Source: Thalassospira sp. MCCC 1A03138 (GTDB lineage Bacteria; Pseudomonadota; Alphaproteobacteria; Rhodospirillales; Thalassospiraceae). Taken from it: a stretch of DNA of 64,000 nucleotides. The notes under the pieces are model-generated. The model was not told where the DNA came from. It ran no database searches and saw nothing but the letters and a program-made list of their open reading frames with translations. Shown here one piece after another: positions 53,531 through 63,551 of the stretch (within the stretch, counting starts at the first letter, position 1; each line of letters opens with the position of its first letter). Both the position numbers and the translations under genes were made by a program. The stretch is from the NCBI RefSeq assembly GCF_002115785.1, contig NZ_JFJY01000013.1:1-64000 (forward strand), in the 5' to 3' direction.

Positions 53531-54396
53531 CAGAAGGGATTCCCGTCAAGATCGTGGAAGCACGATATCAGATGTGTCATCTGTTCGCGCAGGGTGTCAA
53601 ATCCGCGATGGGGCGTGATCGTGTCCTCGTCCATGTAAAGCGAGCGTGAAAGCTCGATCTGCAGGCTGTGCACATGGTCTTCCGGTTGCCCGTAATGGCG
53701 CGTGCAAAACCCGCCTGCATATGGATCATTGTGCGACGGGGTAAAGCCCAGATCGCGGACACGATCTTCGACAAAGCGCGTCAAAGACGGATGGCAGGAA
53801 CTTCCATAGCAATCGCCCAGAACCAGATCAACGCGGTTTTTGCTGCTGTCGACAGAATCCCCGGGCATCGAATGGCAATCAATCAGAATGCAATAGCCAA
53901 ACTGGTCACGCGTTGCGTCAATCAGTTTGCGAAGCGCACTGTGATAGGGGTGGTAATAGGTATCGATCCGGTGCATCGCCTCGGCGACCGGCAGGCGCGC
54001 CTTGTAAATCTCGATCCCGCCACTGACGACGCGCGGGATTGATCCCAACCCCGAGAGGGCCCGCATCGAATGAATATCCGCATCCGAAGGCAGGGGGCCA
54101 TCAAACATGCGCGGGTCGAGCTCCAGCGCCCCGCGATTGACATCGACAAAGGCACGCGGAAATGTCGCGCACAGCATCGGTGCGCCAAGCTTGGGCGCGC
54201 TGGCAAAAAGCTGATCGACAAAGGCATCCTCGGATGCACGGAGCGCAAACGAGTCAATACGGGCAATCTCGATCAATTCCTGCGGATAATGGCGCCCGGA
54301 GTGGGGCGATGCAAACACCACCGGCAGGGTTTGCCGGGATGGCAGGATGACGGTTGCCGGTCCACTGCCGGTAAGATCCGATGGCAACTGGTTCAT
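53530..54396 (-). CDS. N-formylglutamate amidohydrolase family protein
   Basis: The 288-residue protein matches the FGase family that releases formate from N-formyl-L-glutamate, the last step of one histidine-degradation route (HutG). Cues are FASPHSGRHYP near the start, FPRAFVDVNRG with the metal-handling Asp/Asn, LIDCHSMPG with a metal-binding His, and YAGGFCTRHYGQP. No other hut genes are nearby. It may therefore act on a different N-formyl or N-acyl amino acid, which would fit the acetyltransferase coupled downstream. Confidence 0.88.
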   Translation of the reverse strand: MNQLPSDLTGSGPATVILPSRQTLPVVFASPHSGRHYPQELIEIARIDSFALRASEDAFVDQLFASAPKLGAPMLCATFPRAFVDVNRGALELDPRMFDGPLPSDADIHSMRALSGLGSIPRVVSGGIEIYKARLPVAEAMHRIDTYYHPYHSALRKLIDATRDQFGYCILIDCHSMPGDSVDSSKNRVDLVLGDCYGSSCHPSLTRFVEDRVRDLGFTPSHNDPYAGGFCTRHYGQPEDHVHSLQIELSRSLYMDEDTITPHRGFDTLREQMTHLISCFHDLDGNPF

Positions 54397-54602
54397 TGTC
54401 GTTTGTTATATCTTCCCTAAACTGGATGATGATCATAGCAACAGCGATCCATCCCGTCCCCCATAGATGAAGATTTTTTGTCAAAAAACCAATTGAGGGG
54501 TTGCACCTTTTTCTGCCTTGGGCTAAATACCGCCTCGCCGTCACAAACGGCGCTGGCCAAGCCTTCCGCTTTGAAGGCCGGTCAGATGAAAGATGGGTTA
54601 GA

Positions 54603-54679
54603 GGGCCTATAGCTCAGTTGGTTAGAGCGTTCGCTTGACATGCGAGAGGTCACAAGTTCGAGTCTTGTTAGGCCCACCA
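54603..54679 (+). tRNA. tRNA-Val (anticodon GAC), first copy
   Basis: The 77-base gene folds as a full cloverleaf: acceptor GGGCCTA with TAGGCCC, D-arm AGCTCAGTTGGTTAGAGC, anticodon stem TTCGC/GCGAG with loop TTGACAT, T-arm containing GTTCGAGTC, discriminator A and encoded CCA. The anticodon GAC reads GUC and GUU valine codons. Confidence 0.95.
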
Positions 54680-54696
54680 TCTTTCCCCAAATACAG

Positions 54697-54773
54697 GGGC
54701 CTATAGCTCAGTTGGTTAGAGCGTTCGCTTGACATGCGAGAGGTCACAAGTTCGAGTCTTGTTAGGCCCACCA
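54697..54773 (+). tRNA. tRNA-Val (anticodon GAC), second identical copy
   Basis: Base-for-base identical to the copy 17 bases upstream, including encoded CCA. The two are probably cotranscribed and share the terminator that follows. Confidence 0.95.
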
Positions 54774-54779
54774 TTTCCT

Positions 54780-54811
54780 CCCCGCCGGTTTCCGAGCGGG
54801 GTTTTGTGTTT
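54780..54811 (+). terminator. Terminator after the tRNA-Val pair
   Basis: A 6-bp GC stem (CCCCGC with GCGGGG, 10-base loop) followed by TTTTGTGTTT lies seven bases after the second tRNA. Confidence 0.8.
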
Positions 54812-54986
54812 CTGGCTTTAAATTCCGGCTTTCCCCCAAGCTTATCAAGGCTTCTGGCGTGTCACGGTGCCCTCACATATTTCCCGCTTGAAGTTGGTTG
54901 TGTTATGTGTTGAATGCATTCAATCGAGCGTTTTGTTCCGATCTGATGCGCTGTCATCGGGTCGGGCGATCTGACGGAGGCCTTCC

Positions 54987-55247
54987 ATGATCATGTCTTT
55001 TGAAACTGTCCTTGGCCTTCTTGCCGGATCACTGACCACGATTGCCTTCCTGCCGCAGGTTATACGTACCTGGCGCACGCGCTCGACGGCTGATATCTCG
55101 CTTGTGATGTTTCTGATCCTGTGCACGGGGATCGCGCTTTGGCTGGTTTATGGCCTGATCCGTGGTGACTGGCCGGTGATCATTGCCAACGGTTTTACCC
55201 TTGTGCTGGCCTCGACCATCCTGTTTTTCAAGCTTCGCCACGGATAA
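54987..55247 (+). CDS. SemiSWEET-type sugar transporter (MtN3 family)
   Basis: The 86-residue protein has three membrane helices and the SemiSWEET/PQ-loop signature TIAFLPQVIRTWRTRSTADISLVMF, with the PQ-loop Pro-Gln. SemiSWEETs dimerise to move sugars such as sucrose or glucose. GGAGG stands six bases before ATG 54987; ATG 54993 is also in frame. It is a single gene converging with the ABC exporter operon. Confidence 0.9.
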   Translation: MIMSFETVLGLLAGSLTTIAFLPQVIRTWRTRSTADISLVMFLILCTGIALWLVYGLIRGDWPVIIANGFTLVLASTILFFKLRHG

Positions 55248-55262
55248 CCGGGCTTTCCGGTT

Positions 55263-56405
55263 CTATCGCATTGCCGCGATGCTTTTGCGAAAGCGCATGG
55301 CGCTAAAGGCGAAGAACAGAGCGGCGATCACGAAGACGATCAGGAATTCCTGCCAGACAACATCGATCCCGGCATCGCGATACAGGATCGCCTGTGCAAA
55401 GCTGACAAAGTGGCTGGACGGGACGAATTGCATGATGTTCTGAAGCGTTTCAGGCATGCTTTCAAGCGGCGTATTCCCGCCCGACAACATCCGCATCGGC
55501 AATACGACAAGGATAAATAGGAGCCCGAATTGCGGCATTGATTTTGTCATGGTCGCAAGGAAAATGCCAAGGGCGGTGGCAAAAAACAGATACAGCATCG
55601 TCCCTGCCAAGAATAACAGTTTGGAGCCGATAATAGGCACGCCAAGCATCAGTTCGACGACGAAAAACAGCGATAGCGCGCTTGCGATCAGAATCACAAG
55701 TCCGTTTGCCCAGACCTTTGCCAGCATGATTTCAAACGGATCAAGCGGCATCACCAGCAGATGTTCGATCGTGCCATGTTCTCGTTCACGAATAAGGGCG
55801 GCACCAGAGAGGATGATCGACAGCATGGTGATGTTGTTGATGATTTCCATCGCGCTGGTAAACCATGAACTGGTCGCGTTTTCGTTATAGGCATAACGCG
55901 TGACAAGCTGTGTCGGTGGTTCGTGGCTGGCCGCGACATAGGCCGAAACACCACTCATGAAGGTCTGGATTTCCTGGGCAATGATGTTGCTGACATAACC
56001 TTGGCCGATCCCGGCCTGCATCATCGCGGTAGCATCGATATTAAGCTGTATTTCCGGTTGATGACCGGCAATCAGGTCTTTTTCAAAATCGGGCGGGATC
56101 ACCAGCACAAAGGTATATTCGCCGCTATCCATGGCGGCGTCGATGTCGCCTTCGCTGATTTCCGCCGGTCTCTTGAAAAACGGCTGCAGGAACGCATCAC
56201 CGATCTGGCGGGACAGTTTGGATTTGTCCAGATCGGCAATCGCGATTGATGCGTTTTTAAGGTCATGGGAAAAGCCGGTCGCAGCATTGTAAATCGCAAA
56301 TGAAAACGCCCAGCAGATCAGGATCAGCAACACGACATCGCGACGGAGGCTGAAAAGCTCTTTGATGCCGAGGCGATAGATATTCTCAATCCGTTTGCCA
56401 AACAT
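55263..56405 (-). CDS. ABC-2 type exporter permease (YhhJ/YbhR-like)
   Basis: The 380-residue protein has one N-terminal membrane helix (about 25-43), a large extracytoplasmic domain and five C-terminal helices, the ABC-2 permease layout. Cues include REREHGTIEHLLVMPLDPFEIMLAKVWANG and the final GNTPLESMPE / PSSHFVSFAQAILYR. It is the last gene of an operon with the double-ABC fusion and an HlyD-type adaptor; GGAGGCG precedes its ATG. The exported compound is unknown; relatives in E. coli affect drug and cation tolerance. Confidence 0.92.
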   Translation of the reverse strand: MFGKRIENIYRLGIKELFSLRRDVVLLILICWAFSFAIYNAATGFSHDLKNASIAIADLDKSKLSRQIGDAFLQPFFKRPAEISEGDIDAAMDSGEYTFVLVIPPDFEKDLIAGHQPEIQLNIDATAMMQAGIGQGYVSNIIAQEIQTFMSGVSAYVAASHEPPTQLVTRYAYNENATSSWFTSAMEIINNITMLSIILSGAALIREREHGTIEHLLVMPLDPFEIMLAKVWANGLVILIASALSLFFVVELMLGVPIIGSKLLFLAGTMLYLFFATALGIFLATMTKSMPQFGLLFILVVLPMRMLSGGNTPLESMPETLQNIMQFVPSSHFVSFAQAILYRDAGIDVVWQEFLIVFVIAALFFAFSAMRFRKSIAAMR

Positions 56406-56410
56406 CGATT

Positions 56411-59176
56411 TTACGCCTCCTGCTTTTTAAGCAGCAGCATCGAAAGGGCGGTCAATGCCGGGAAGAAAACCACCAGCGTCAGGATTTGGGGATAAAGTTC
56501 GGCAAAGCCAAGCGCCTTGGTAAAGACCCCGACGCTGATCGACATGAAATGCGATGTCGGCATGATGGTCGACAGCACGGCGGGCGCACCGTCAAGTGAC
56601 GATATCGGCTGCATCATCCCCGAAAACATGACCGATGGCACCATTGTCGCAATCGCGGTTCCAAACAGGGCGGCGATCTGCGTTTGGGTAAAGGACGAAA
56701 TCAAAAGCCCAAGCCCGGTCGTGGCAAACACAAACAGGAAGGCCCCGACAACAAGTGTAAGCGGATTGCCCCGCATCGGGACCTCGAACCAGAATAGCGC
56801 CATCGCGACCATCAGAACGAAATTGATCAGGCCCAGCCCGACATAGGGCAATTGTTTGCCGATCAGGAATTCGATCCGCGTGACGGGGGTGACATAAAGG
56901 TTGGTGATTGATCCCAATTCCTTTTCGCGCACGACGCCGACCGCCATCAGAACGGCGGGAATGAACATTAGCAACAGTGCAATCACCGATGGCACCATGG
57001 CATAGATGCTTTTGAAGTCCTGATTATAGCGATAGCGGGTTTCGATACTGACCGGCAGGGTTTGAGCCGGCAAACCGGTATTGCGCATGCTGCGTTCGTT
57101 CAGATATTTGCTGTGAATGCCTTCGACATAGCCATGGATGGTTTCGGCGCGAAACGGCATGGTGCCATCGATGGTGGCGGCGACTTCGGGGCTGCGTCCG
57201 GCTTCAAGGTCACGGCCAAATCCGGGTGGGATTTCAATCGCCAGCGCAATGTCACCCGACAGCAATCTTTGTTCAAGTTCGTCATTACTGTTTAACGGTG
57301 GCTGTTCACTGAAATATCGGGACCCTGCAAGGTTTTCAAGATAGGTGCGGCTGGTTTCGGTCCTGTCGCGATCCAGTACGGCATAGGTCAGGTTTTCGAC
57401 ATCAAACGTGATGCCATACCCAAAAACCGGCATCAGGATCGCCGTACCCAGCAAGGCAAACATCAACCGGATCGGATCGCGGATCAGTTCCATGGTTTCA
57501 CGCAGCGAATAGGCCCAAAGCCGACGCAGGCTGAAAAACGATGCCTTGGCCGGTTTCCATTTCGTCGTTCCATTTTCGCCGTCGCCTTGCATCGCCGATG
57601 CATCCGGGGCGGGGGCGTTATCGTCAATGCCGCTGGCTTCTTCCAGATGGCTGATGAAGGCTTCTTCAAGCGTGTCACAACCGCGTTTCTGCGTGATTTC
57701 ACCCGGGGTGTCGCTGATTAGAACCTTGCCCGCATGCATCAGCGAGATGCGATCGCAGCGTTCCGCCTCGTTCATGAAATGGGTGGAGATGAAAATCGTC
57801 ACCCCCTGATCACGGGAAAGTTCGACCAGCAATTGCCAGAATCCATCACGTGCGACCGGATCAACGCCCGATGTCGGTTCATCAAGTATCAGGATTTCCG
57901 GGTTGTGAATGATCGCAACCGCAAGCGATAACCGTTGCCGCACGCCAAGCGGCAGGCTTTCGGCCAGATCATCGTGATATTCGGTCAGGCCGAACCGCTC
58001 GGAAAGCTCGTCAATTCGGGGCTTTATCCGGTCCGCAGGCAGGTGAAACAACCGCGCATGCAGTTCAAGGTTCTGATAGACGCTGAGTTCGGCATAAAGC
58101 GAAAAGGCCTGGCTCATATAGCCGACCCGTTTGCGAAGTTCGGTATCCTGCCCATCGACCGGTTTGCCGAAAAGCTCTGCCGTGCCTTCGGTTGCGGGCA
58201 AAAGCCCGGTCAGCATTTTCATGGTTGTCGTCTTGCCGCACCCGTTCGAGCCGAGAAACCCGAAAATCTCGCCTTTTTCAATCCGGAAGCTGACATTATC
58301 GACTGCGGTAAAATCGCCAAACCGCATGGTCAGGCCGTCGGCGACGATGGCCGGAACATCGCCATGTGTGGTGCGCGGCGGAATGACAAGGTCCTTGTGA
58401 CCCTTGCGTTCTTCTTCGGGCAGCAGCCTTACAAACGCGGTCTCAAGGTTATCTGCCCCGGTGCGCTCCAAAATCTCGTCCGCTGTGCCACTTGCCAGCA
58501 CCTTGCCGTCATTCATCGCAATCAGTTGGTCGAAACGGGCGGCTTCGTCCATATATGCGGTGGCGACCAGAACGGTCATGCCGCTTTGGGTTTTGCGGAT
58601 CTGGTCTATCAGTTCCCAGAACTGTCGACGTGACAGGGGATCGACGCCGGTTGTCGGCTCGTCCAGTATCAATATTTCCGGATCATGGATCAGGGCACAA
58701 CACAGGCCAAGCTTCTGCTTCATCCCGCCCGAAAGCTTGCCGGCTGCGCGCTCGGTAAAGGGTTCAAGCCCGGTCGCCTTTACCAGCTTTTCAATCCGGT
58801 CATTTCGTTCACGCGCCGACTGGCCAAACAAACGGCCAAAGAATTCAAGGTTCTCGCGGATCGTCAGGTCCATATAAAGGTTCTTGCCCAGTCCCTGGGG
58901 CATATAGGCGATTTTGGGCAGAACGCTGTTTCGGTGGCGCGTGTCGTCCATCGGTCCGCCCAGCGTTTCGACCACGCCATCCTGCAATTTGCGCGCACCC
59001 GATATCAGGGCAAGGGCGGTGGATTTACCCACACCGTCCGGTCCGATAAAGCCGATGGTCCGGCCTGTGGGGATATCAAGGCTGATATCGTCAAGCGCAT
59101 GAACATGGCCGTATCGGTGGCGGACATGGTCCAGCCGCGCGGCAAGACTTGCGCCATTTTCAGGAGCGTTGCTCAT
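56411..59176 (-). CDS. Fused ABC exporter: two ATPase domains plus permease (RbbA/YhiH-like)
   Basis: The 921-residue protein joins two ATP-binding domains (about 10-245 and 275-510) to an ABC-2 permease domain (about 550-921). First ATPase: Walker [10 protein letters not shown], signature [10 protein letters not shown], Walker [13 protein letters not shown]. Second: GSNGCGKTT, signature altered to [22 protein letters not shown]. The permease has [26 protein letters not shown]. This is the RbbA/YhiH layout; E. coli RbbA was linked to ribosomes, but the HlyD and permease neighbours here argue for export. The start overlaps the adaptor stop by four bases. Confidence 0.93.
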   Translation of the reverse strand: MSNAPENGASLAARLDHVRHRYGHVHALDDISLDIPTGRTIGFIGPDGVGKSTALALISGARKLQDGVVETLGGPMDDTRHRNSVLPKIAYMPQGLGKNLYMDLTIRENLEFFGRLFGQSARERNDRIEKLVKATGLEPFTERAAGKLSGGMKQKLGLCCALIHDPEILILDEPTTGVDPLSRRQFWELIDQIRKTQSGMTVLVATAYMDEAARFDQLIAMNDGKVLASGTADEILERTGADNLETAFVRLLPEEERKGHKDLVIPPRTTHGDVPAIVADGLTMRFGDFTAVDNVSFRIEKGEIFGFLGSNGCGKTTTMKMLTGLLPATEGTAELFGKPVDGQDTELRKRVGYMSQAFSLYAELSVYQNLELHARLFHLPADRIKPRIDELSERFGLTEYHDDLAESLPLGVRQRLSLAVAIIHNPEILILDEPTSGVDPVARDGFWQLLVELSRDQGVTIFISTHFMNEAERCDRISLMHAGKVLISDTPGEITQKRGCDTLEEAFISHLEEASGIDDNAPAPDASAMQGDGENGTTKWKPAKASFFSLRRLWAYSLRETMELIRDPIRLMFALLGTAILMPVFGYGITFDVENLTYAVLDRDRTETSRTYLENLAGSRYFSEQPPLNSNDELEQRLLSGDIALAIEIPPGFGRDLEAGRSPEVAATIDGTMPFRAETIHGYVEGIHSKYLNERSMRNTGLPAQTLPVSIETRYRYNQDFKSIYAMVPSVIALLLMFIPAVLMAVGVVREKELGSITNLYVTPVTRIEFLIGKQLPYVGLGLINFVLMVAMALFWFEVPMRGNPLTLVVGAFLFVFATTGLGLLISSFTQTQIAALFGTAIATMVPSVMFSGMMQPISSLDGAPAVLSTIMPTSHFMSISVGVFTKALGFAELYPQILTLVVFFPALTALSMLLLKKQEA

Positions 59177-60186
59177 TCCTGAAGGCTCTGGTTCAGTGTC
59201 GCATCATCGGGAACATTGGGTGTAAAGCGTTCCGGCCAGTTTTTATGATCGGCCAGCATGACATAGGCCTCGCCGGGCAGGCCGGTTTTGACCCGTTTGC
59301 GATGTTCTTCAAGCAATTCGCGCGCGATGCGTATTTTTATCCGGAACATCAGCTTGTCGCGTTCACTTCTGGTTTCGACCTCGCGCGGGGTGAATTGTGC
59401 ATCATCGGCAACGAATGACACATAGGCCGGGATCACAAAATTCGGTGCCGCATCCAGAACAATGCGCGCCTCGTTGCCGACAAAGGCCAAACCGGCCTGC
59501 CGGGTCGGCAGGAAGATCGTCATGTACACATCGGTGAGGTCGAGAACCGTGACCACCGGGTCGCCACCCGCAAGAACTTCGCCGGGTTCGGCAAGGCGAT
59601 ATTGCACCCGCCCGCCGCGCGGTGCCTTAAGGACGGAATCATTGATCTGCACCTGAATGCGGTCAAGCTCGGCCTGGGCGGCCTCGACATTACGTTCGCT
59701 GCTTGTCTGGCGCGATTTTGCCGCCGCAAGGGCGGCCTGGGCCACGTCGCGTTCCGATTTGCGCTGATCGACCTGTTCACGCGCGATATTGTTGCTTTTG
59801 ACAAGCTCGTTGGCGCGTTCAAGCTGTCGCTGCGCGAGGGAAAGCTGGCTTTCTTTCTGAGCGATATCGGCCTTGGCTTCGAAAATGCCTTGTTGCGCAC
59901 TGGCAACTTCGGCGCGGGCCTTGGCAAGGCTGGCCTGAAGTTCGGCCGTATCCATTCGCGCCAGAACCTGACCGGCTTGCACCACGTCGCCCTCATCGAC
60001 CAGAACCTCGTCGACCCGGCCGGCATATTTGGTTGCCACCCGGACTTCCTCGGCCTCGATCCGGCCATTGCCGCTGGCGATGAATTCGGGAAGGGTCTCC
60101 TGATTTTGCTGCCAGTAATAGTAACCGCCCCCGGCAATCGCGATGATCACGACAAGGATCGCCAAAGGCACGCGCAGTTTGCTCAT
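59173..60186 (-). CDS. HlyD-family membrane-fusion (periplasmic adaptor) protein
   Basis: The 337-residue protein has an N-terminal membrane anchor (about 6-24), split biotinyl-lipoyl sequence ([40 protein letters not shown] and [22 protein letters not shown]) and a long coiled coil between (about 75-180), as in YbhG/YhiI-type adaptors. It is the first gene of the export operon and would link the inner-membrane ABC complex to an outer-membrane channel not encoded here. ATG 60186 follows GGAGGGCGGA. Confidence 0.93.
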   Translation of the reverse strand: MSKLRVPLAILVVIIAIAGGGYYYWQQNQETLPEFIASGNGRIEAEEVRVATKYAGRVDEVLVDEGDVVQAGQVLARMDTAELQASLAKARAEVASAQQGIFEAKADIAQKESQLSLAQRQLERANELVKSNNIAREQVDQRKSERDVAQAALAAAKSRQTSSERNVEAAQAELDRIQVQINDSVLKAPRGGRVQYRLAEPGEVLAGGDPVVTVLDLTDVYMTIFLPTRQAGLAFVGNEARIVLDAAPNFVIPAYVSFVADDAQFTPREVETRSERDKLMFRIKIRIARELLEEHRKRVKTGLPGEAYVMLADHKNWPERFTPNVPDDATLNQSLQE

Positions 60187-60384
60187 TCCGCCCTCCAAGA
60201 CAGGATTGCCGGGTTTGTGGCCACGGATGTGCCATCGGCATATAGGGGTTATCGCAAGCAGGTTATAGCTTTAACGCGATAAAGTCTGGAATGATCCTGA
60301 CCTGAACGGCAAGGTAAATCTTTGATCTTACGCAATTTAGAAAAGTATCAGGAAGGTCGCGAAAGGTATTGTGATCCAACGCGC

Positions 60385-61527
60385 TTAGATATCGATATCA
60401 GCCCAGATCAGGTGATGATCTGATGCTGCCTGATGCTTTTTGGTGAAGCCCGGATATGTTGTCCAGCGTGACGGTCGTGATCCCGGCCAGATGCCTTTGC
60501 GATAAATGCCGCCTTTGGTCACCCGGTCAAACAGGGCAGGCGAAAGCAACAGATAATCGATTTTATCATCATCATTGCCAAGGCCATGCGTGCCGGTTCC
60601 CCGGTCGCCATTACCGGCATTGAATTCGAACTCGGTAAAATTCGGGTGGGCCGAAACATCGAGAAGAGCGGTACCGTTCAGCAACGGGTCAAGCTCGGCA
60701 CTGTCGGGCGTATCGTTAAGATCGCCCAGAACCACGATGTTTTCAAAACCCTCGGCGATCAGGCGATTGTAATAGGCCGCAACCGCCAATGATTGTGCCA
60801 GTCGCTTGGCACGGCTTGCCGGGTCATTGCCGCCATATTTGCTTTTGAAATGGTTCGGCAGGACCATGATCTGTGCGCCCGATGGTGTGATGATTTCATA
60901 TTCCGGGCAATCGCGGCTGAAAATCGGGGCACCGTCGGGTTTCAGGTCATCGACGTGACTGCGCATTTCGCCAATCGGGTAACCTTCGTGGGTAGCAAGG
61001 CCGACATCAATGCCGCGTCCGTCATTGCCATCAATAATCATCATGTGGCGATAGGGCACGGGCAAAACGCCCTTTTCGCGCATGAAATCCTGAAACGCCA
61101 GCAAAACCGGGCGGCTTTCAATCTCGACCAGTGCCAGGACATCTGCCCCGACATCACCGATCATGCGCGCGGTGTTTAACATTGCGGCTTCGTCCACCGG
61201 CCCCATGCGAAGCTCACACCAGCCGACCCAGTCATCGCGGCCATCGGCAACAATGTAGGGCTGCCTGGGCGGGCGGGGGCGTGAAATCAACTGGCCGCGA
61301 ATTTTGCGAATGCGGGTAAACTTTCCCTCGTCACTGCGCAACATGCCAAGCCGTGTAATCAGTGTTAACATGCGTGCCGTGTCGGCATCGCTGTAAACCG
61401 GTTTTCCAAACAGCTTGTTCAGCTCTGCATGGGCATCCAGCACATCGCGATGCGCTTCGGGGTCTTCATCGTTAAAGACTTTTGCCCGGTCAAACAGGTT
61501 TTCGACGTTAAACGTAGCAATCCGCAT
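60385..61527 (-). CDS. Endonuclease/exonuclease/phosphatase-fold protein
   Basis: The 380-residue protein has the EEP (DNase I-like) fold: RIATFNVENLFDR with the metal Asn, ADVLALVEIES with the catalytic Glu, NHFKSKYGG with the His, VVLGDLNDTPDS with Asp/Asn, and a final ASDHHLIWADI with Asp-His. All key residues are present. No signal peptide is seen. Relatives act on nucleic acids or phosphoesters; the substrate is unknown. GGGGGA precedes ATG 61527. Confidence 0.9.
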   Translation of the reverse strand: MRIATFNVENLFDRAKVFNDEDPEAHRDVLDAHAELNKLFGKPVYSDADTARMLTLITRLGMLRSDEGKFTRIRKIRGQLISRPRPPRQPYIVADGRDDWVGWCELRMGPVDEAAMLNTARMIGDVGADVLALVEIESRPVLLAFQDFMREKGVLPVPYRHMMIIDGNDGRGIDVGLATHEGYPIGEMRSHVDDLKPDGAPIFSRDCPEYEIITPSGAQIMVLPNHFKSKYGGNDPASRAKRLAQSLAVAAYYNRLIAEGFENIVVLGDLNDTPDSAELDPLLNGTALLDVSAHPNFTEFEFNAGNGDRGTGTHGLGNDDDKIDYLLLSPALFDRVTKGGIYRKGIWPGSRPSRWTTYPGFTKKHQAASDHHLIWADIDI

Positions 61528-61773
61528 GACGTCCCCCGATACTCGTTTCGCTGTGCCGTGGTGAAGGATGAAATTCTACCACAGGTATTATGCGGGCGTG
61601 GCGTCAAATATGAAGTGTCATGTTTGTGACGATATCGGGAAGGACGGGCGATTTAGTCCCCATATGGGGATGTTTTGAAATCCCGTCCCGCCATAGGGTC
61701 CCGCATGTAATGGGCGATCGGCTGTGAAGCACTGCTGGATCGCGTTCTGCTTCATCGGGAAGGCTTTGCAAAT

Positions 61774-62943
61774 ATGAACAACGTTAACCCCTTCAAACCG
61801 ACCGTCGTTTTTGTCGATGATGACGAAAATCTGTTGCGTGGCGTTGCGCGGGCCCTGGGGCAGCGTTACAACGTGGTTTCCTTCTCCGATCCGGTTGAGG
61901 CTCTTTCATGGCTTCGCGATAATCATCGAAAAGTTGACGTGATTGTTTCGGATCTGGCCATGCCGGGCTTTTCCGGCATGCGGTTGTTGCGCGAAATGGT
62001 CGGTATTGCGCCGAATATCCCGCGTGTTCTGCTATCGGGGCATCTTGATAATTCTGCAATGAACAAGGCCATTAACACGGCTTTTGTATCGTGCATATTA
62101 TCCAAGCCCGCATCGATTGAACTGATCCGCAAATCCATCGAACAGGCGCTGAGTTCGCGTGCGATTGATCTGGCCGGGACCCTGATTACACCGGGGCTGG
62201 TCATGCGGGCGATCAAAAATAACGGTTATTCGATTGTCTTTCAGCCGCGCATCGAGACAAAGACCGGCCTGGCCTGCGGGCTTGAAGTCCTGATCCGTTT
62301 TCCTAACCTTCAGAAACGTTTCCTTCTTGAGGAAATCATTCTGGCCTGCGAAGGACATCCGGCCATCAATCTGCTGACCACAGCGGTGATGAATGAAGTG
62401 CGCAGGCAATCCAAGGATATCCGGTCCCGGTTCGATTTTTCGCCAACCGTTTCGATCAACTGTTCGCCCTATTCCATTCGCAATAACTGCTTTCTCGAAG
62501 AAATCCTTCATTTCAGAAGCGACATGCTGCTTTGCGATATCAGGATCGAAGTCGAAATCACCGAACATAGCGACATCGTCAAAGACCCGGCATTCCTTGC
62601 CAATGCCGCAATTCTCAAAAATCGGGGTGTTGCGATTTACATCGATGATTTTGGCTCGGGAAGCAACTCGGTGGAGCTTCTTGAAGCCGGTGTTTTCGCC
62701 GGGGTCAAGATTGATCGCGAATTCATCGCAACAGCAAATGGGGATTGTCTCAAATCATCATTTGCCGCGTGGGTCGTGAAGGCTTCGCATGATCTGGGCC
62801 TGCGCGTTGTTGCCGAAGGTGTCGAAGACGCCAATGTTGCGCAAAGGATGCAGGCGCTTGGTGTTGAAGAAATGCAGGGCTTCTTTTTCGCAAGGCCAGC
62901 AGCGCTTGATAAAATACCAACCGGTGCTTTTGCCCTTTGCTGA
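61774..62943 (+). CDS. Response regulator with receiver and EAL (c-di-GMP phosphodiesterase) domains
   Basis: The 389-residue protein has a receiver (about 9-130) with FVDDDENLLRG, phospho-acceptor Asp in VSDLAMPG, Ser in LLSGH and Lys in ILSKPAS, and a C-terminal EAL domain (about 140-385). The EAL motif is EVL, with VSINCSP, VEITEHSD, IDDFGSGS, VKIDREF and VAEGVED all carrying the usual metal and catalytic residues, so c-di-GMP breakdown is likely. A GGAAGG site precedes ATG 61774. The partner kinase is not next to it. Confidence 0.92.
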   Translation: MNNVNPFKPTVVFVDDDENLLRGVARALGQRYNVVSFSDPVEALSWLRDNHRKVDVIVSDLAMPGFSGMRLLREMVGIAPNIPRVLLSGHLDNSAMNKAINTAFVSCILSKPASIELIRKSIEQALSSRAIDLAGTLITPGLVMRAIKNNGYSIVFQPRIETKTGLACGLEVLIRFPNLQKRFLLEEIILACEGHPAINLLTTAVMNEVRRQSKDIRSRFDFSPTVSINCSPYSIRNNCFLEEILHFRSDMLLCDIRIEVEITEHSDIVKDPAFLANAAILKNRGVAIYIDDFGSGSNSVELLEAGVFAGVKIDREFIATANGDCLKSSFAAWVVKASHDLGLRVVAEGVEDANVAQRMQALGVEEMQGFFFARPAALDKIPTGAFALC

Positions 62944-62979
62944 AAGCTGTTTTACCTTATGAACGGCTAAAGCTGATTC

Positions 62980-63288
62980 TTACATCTCCAGATCAAACAC
63001 AATCAGCCCGGAAATCTCGCCATCGGCGGCTTTGACCAGTTCGGCACCCAGCGCCTGATGTGTCGGATGCGCAAGATAGGCATCGCGCGCCGCTTCATCG
63101 TCGAAATCGATACAGAAACCGTGCGTGAATCCCTGTTCGAGTTTTTCCGGGCTAACAGAAATCCCCCCATCAAAGCCACGCATGCCGGCTATTTCATTGC
63201 CAAGCTGTGCCAGTGCATCAAACAGGCTGTCTATTACGGTTTCGTCAATGCCGGGTTTGAATTTGATCAGAACGATATGGCGAATCAT
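62980..63288 (-). CDS. Dabb-domain protein (stress-responsive A/B barrel)
   Basis: The 102-residue protein matches Dabb proteins, small dimeric alpha/beta barrels: start MIRHIVLIKFKPG, central HGFCIDFDDEAARDAYLAHPTHQAL with conserved His, and C-terminal FDLEM. Function is generally unknown, sometimes small-molecule enzymes. I use ATG 63288; a longer in-frame extension to 63423 lacks the family's sequence character. Confidence 0.88.
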   Translation of the reverse strand: MIRHIVLIKFKPGIDETVIDSLFDALAQLGNEIAGMRGFDGGISVSPEKLEQGFTHGFCIDFDDEAARDAYLAHPTHQALGAELVKAADGEISGLIVFDLEM

Positions 63289-63551
63289 GGCGGGCCCTTC
63301 ACCTAGTACTGGAATGCCCGATTGAACCGGGATATCGCGTTTGGTGTCAATAGCGTCAATCTGCCACCTATCCGTAACGGTGTGACGCCTGATTCCAAGA
63401 TTCTGGTTGAAAAAGTGTGACATACCGCACTTTCGAAAATTCTTCCTCTTGAAATATACCTTTGATATAATACTTTAGAATAGGTTTTGTTGCGGAGGGT
63501 GGGTATTTTTCCCTTCCAAAGTCGTAATGTGGTGAAAAAAGGATAGGCGGT

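Noticed and set aside
54603-54773. Tandem tRNA repeat as an integration (att) site
   Set aside because: The repeats are complete tRNA genes 17 bases apart with no integrase or foreign DNA between or beside them.
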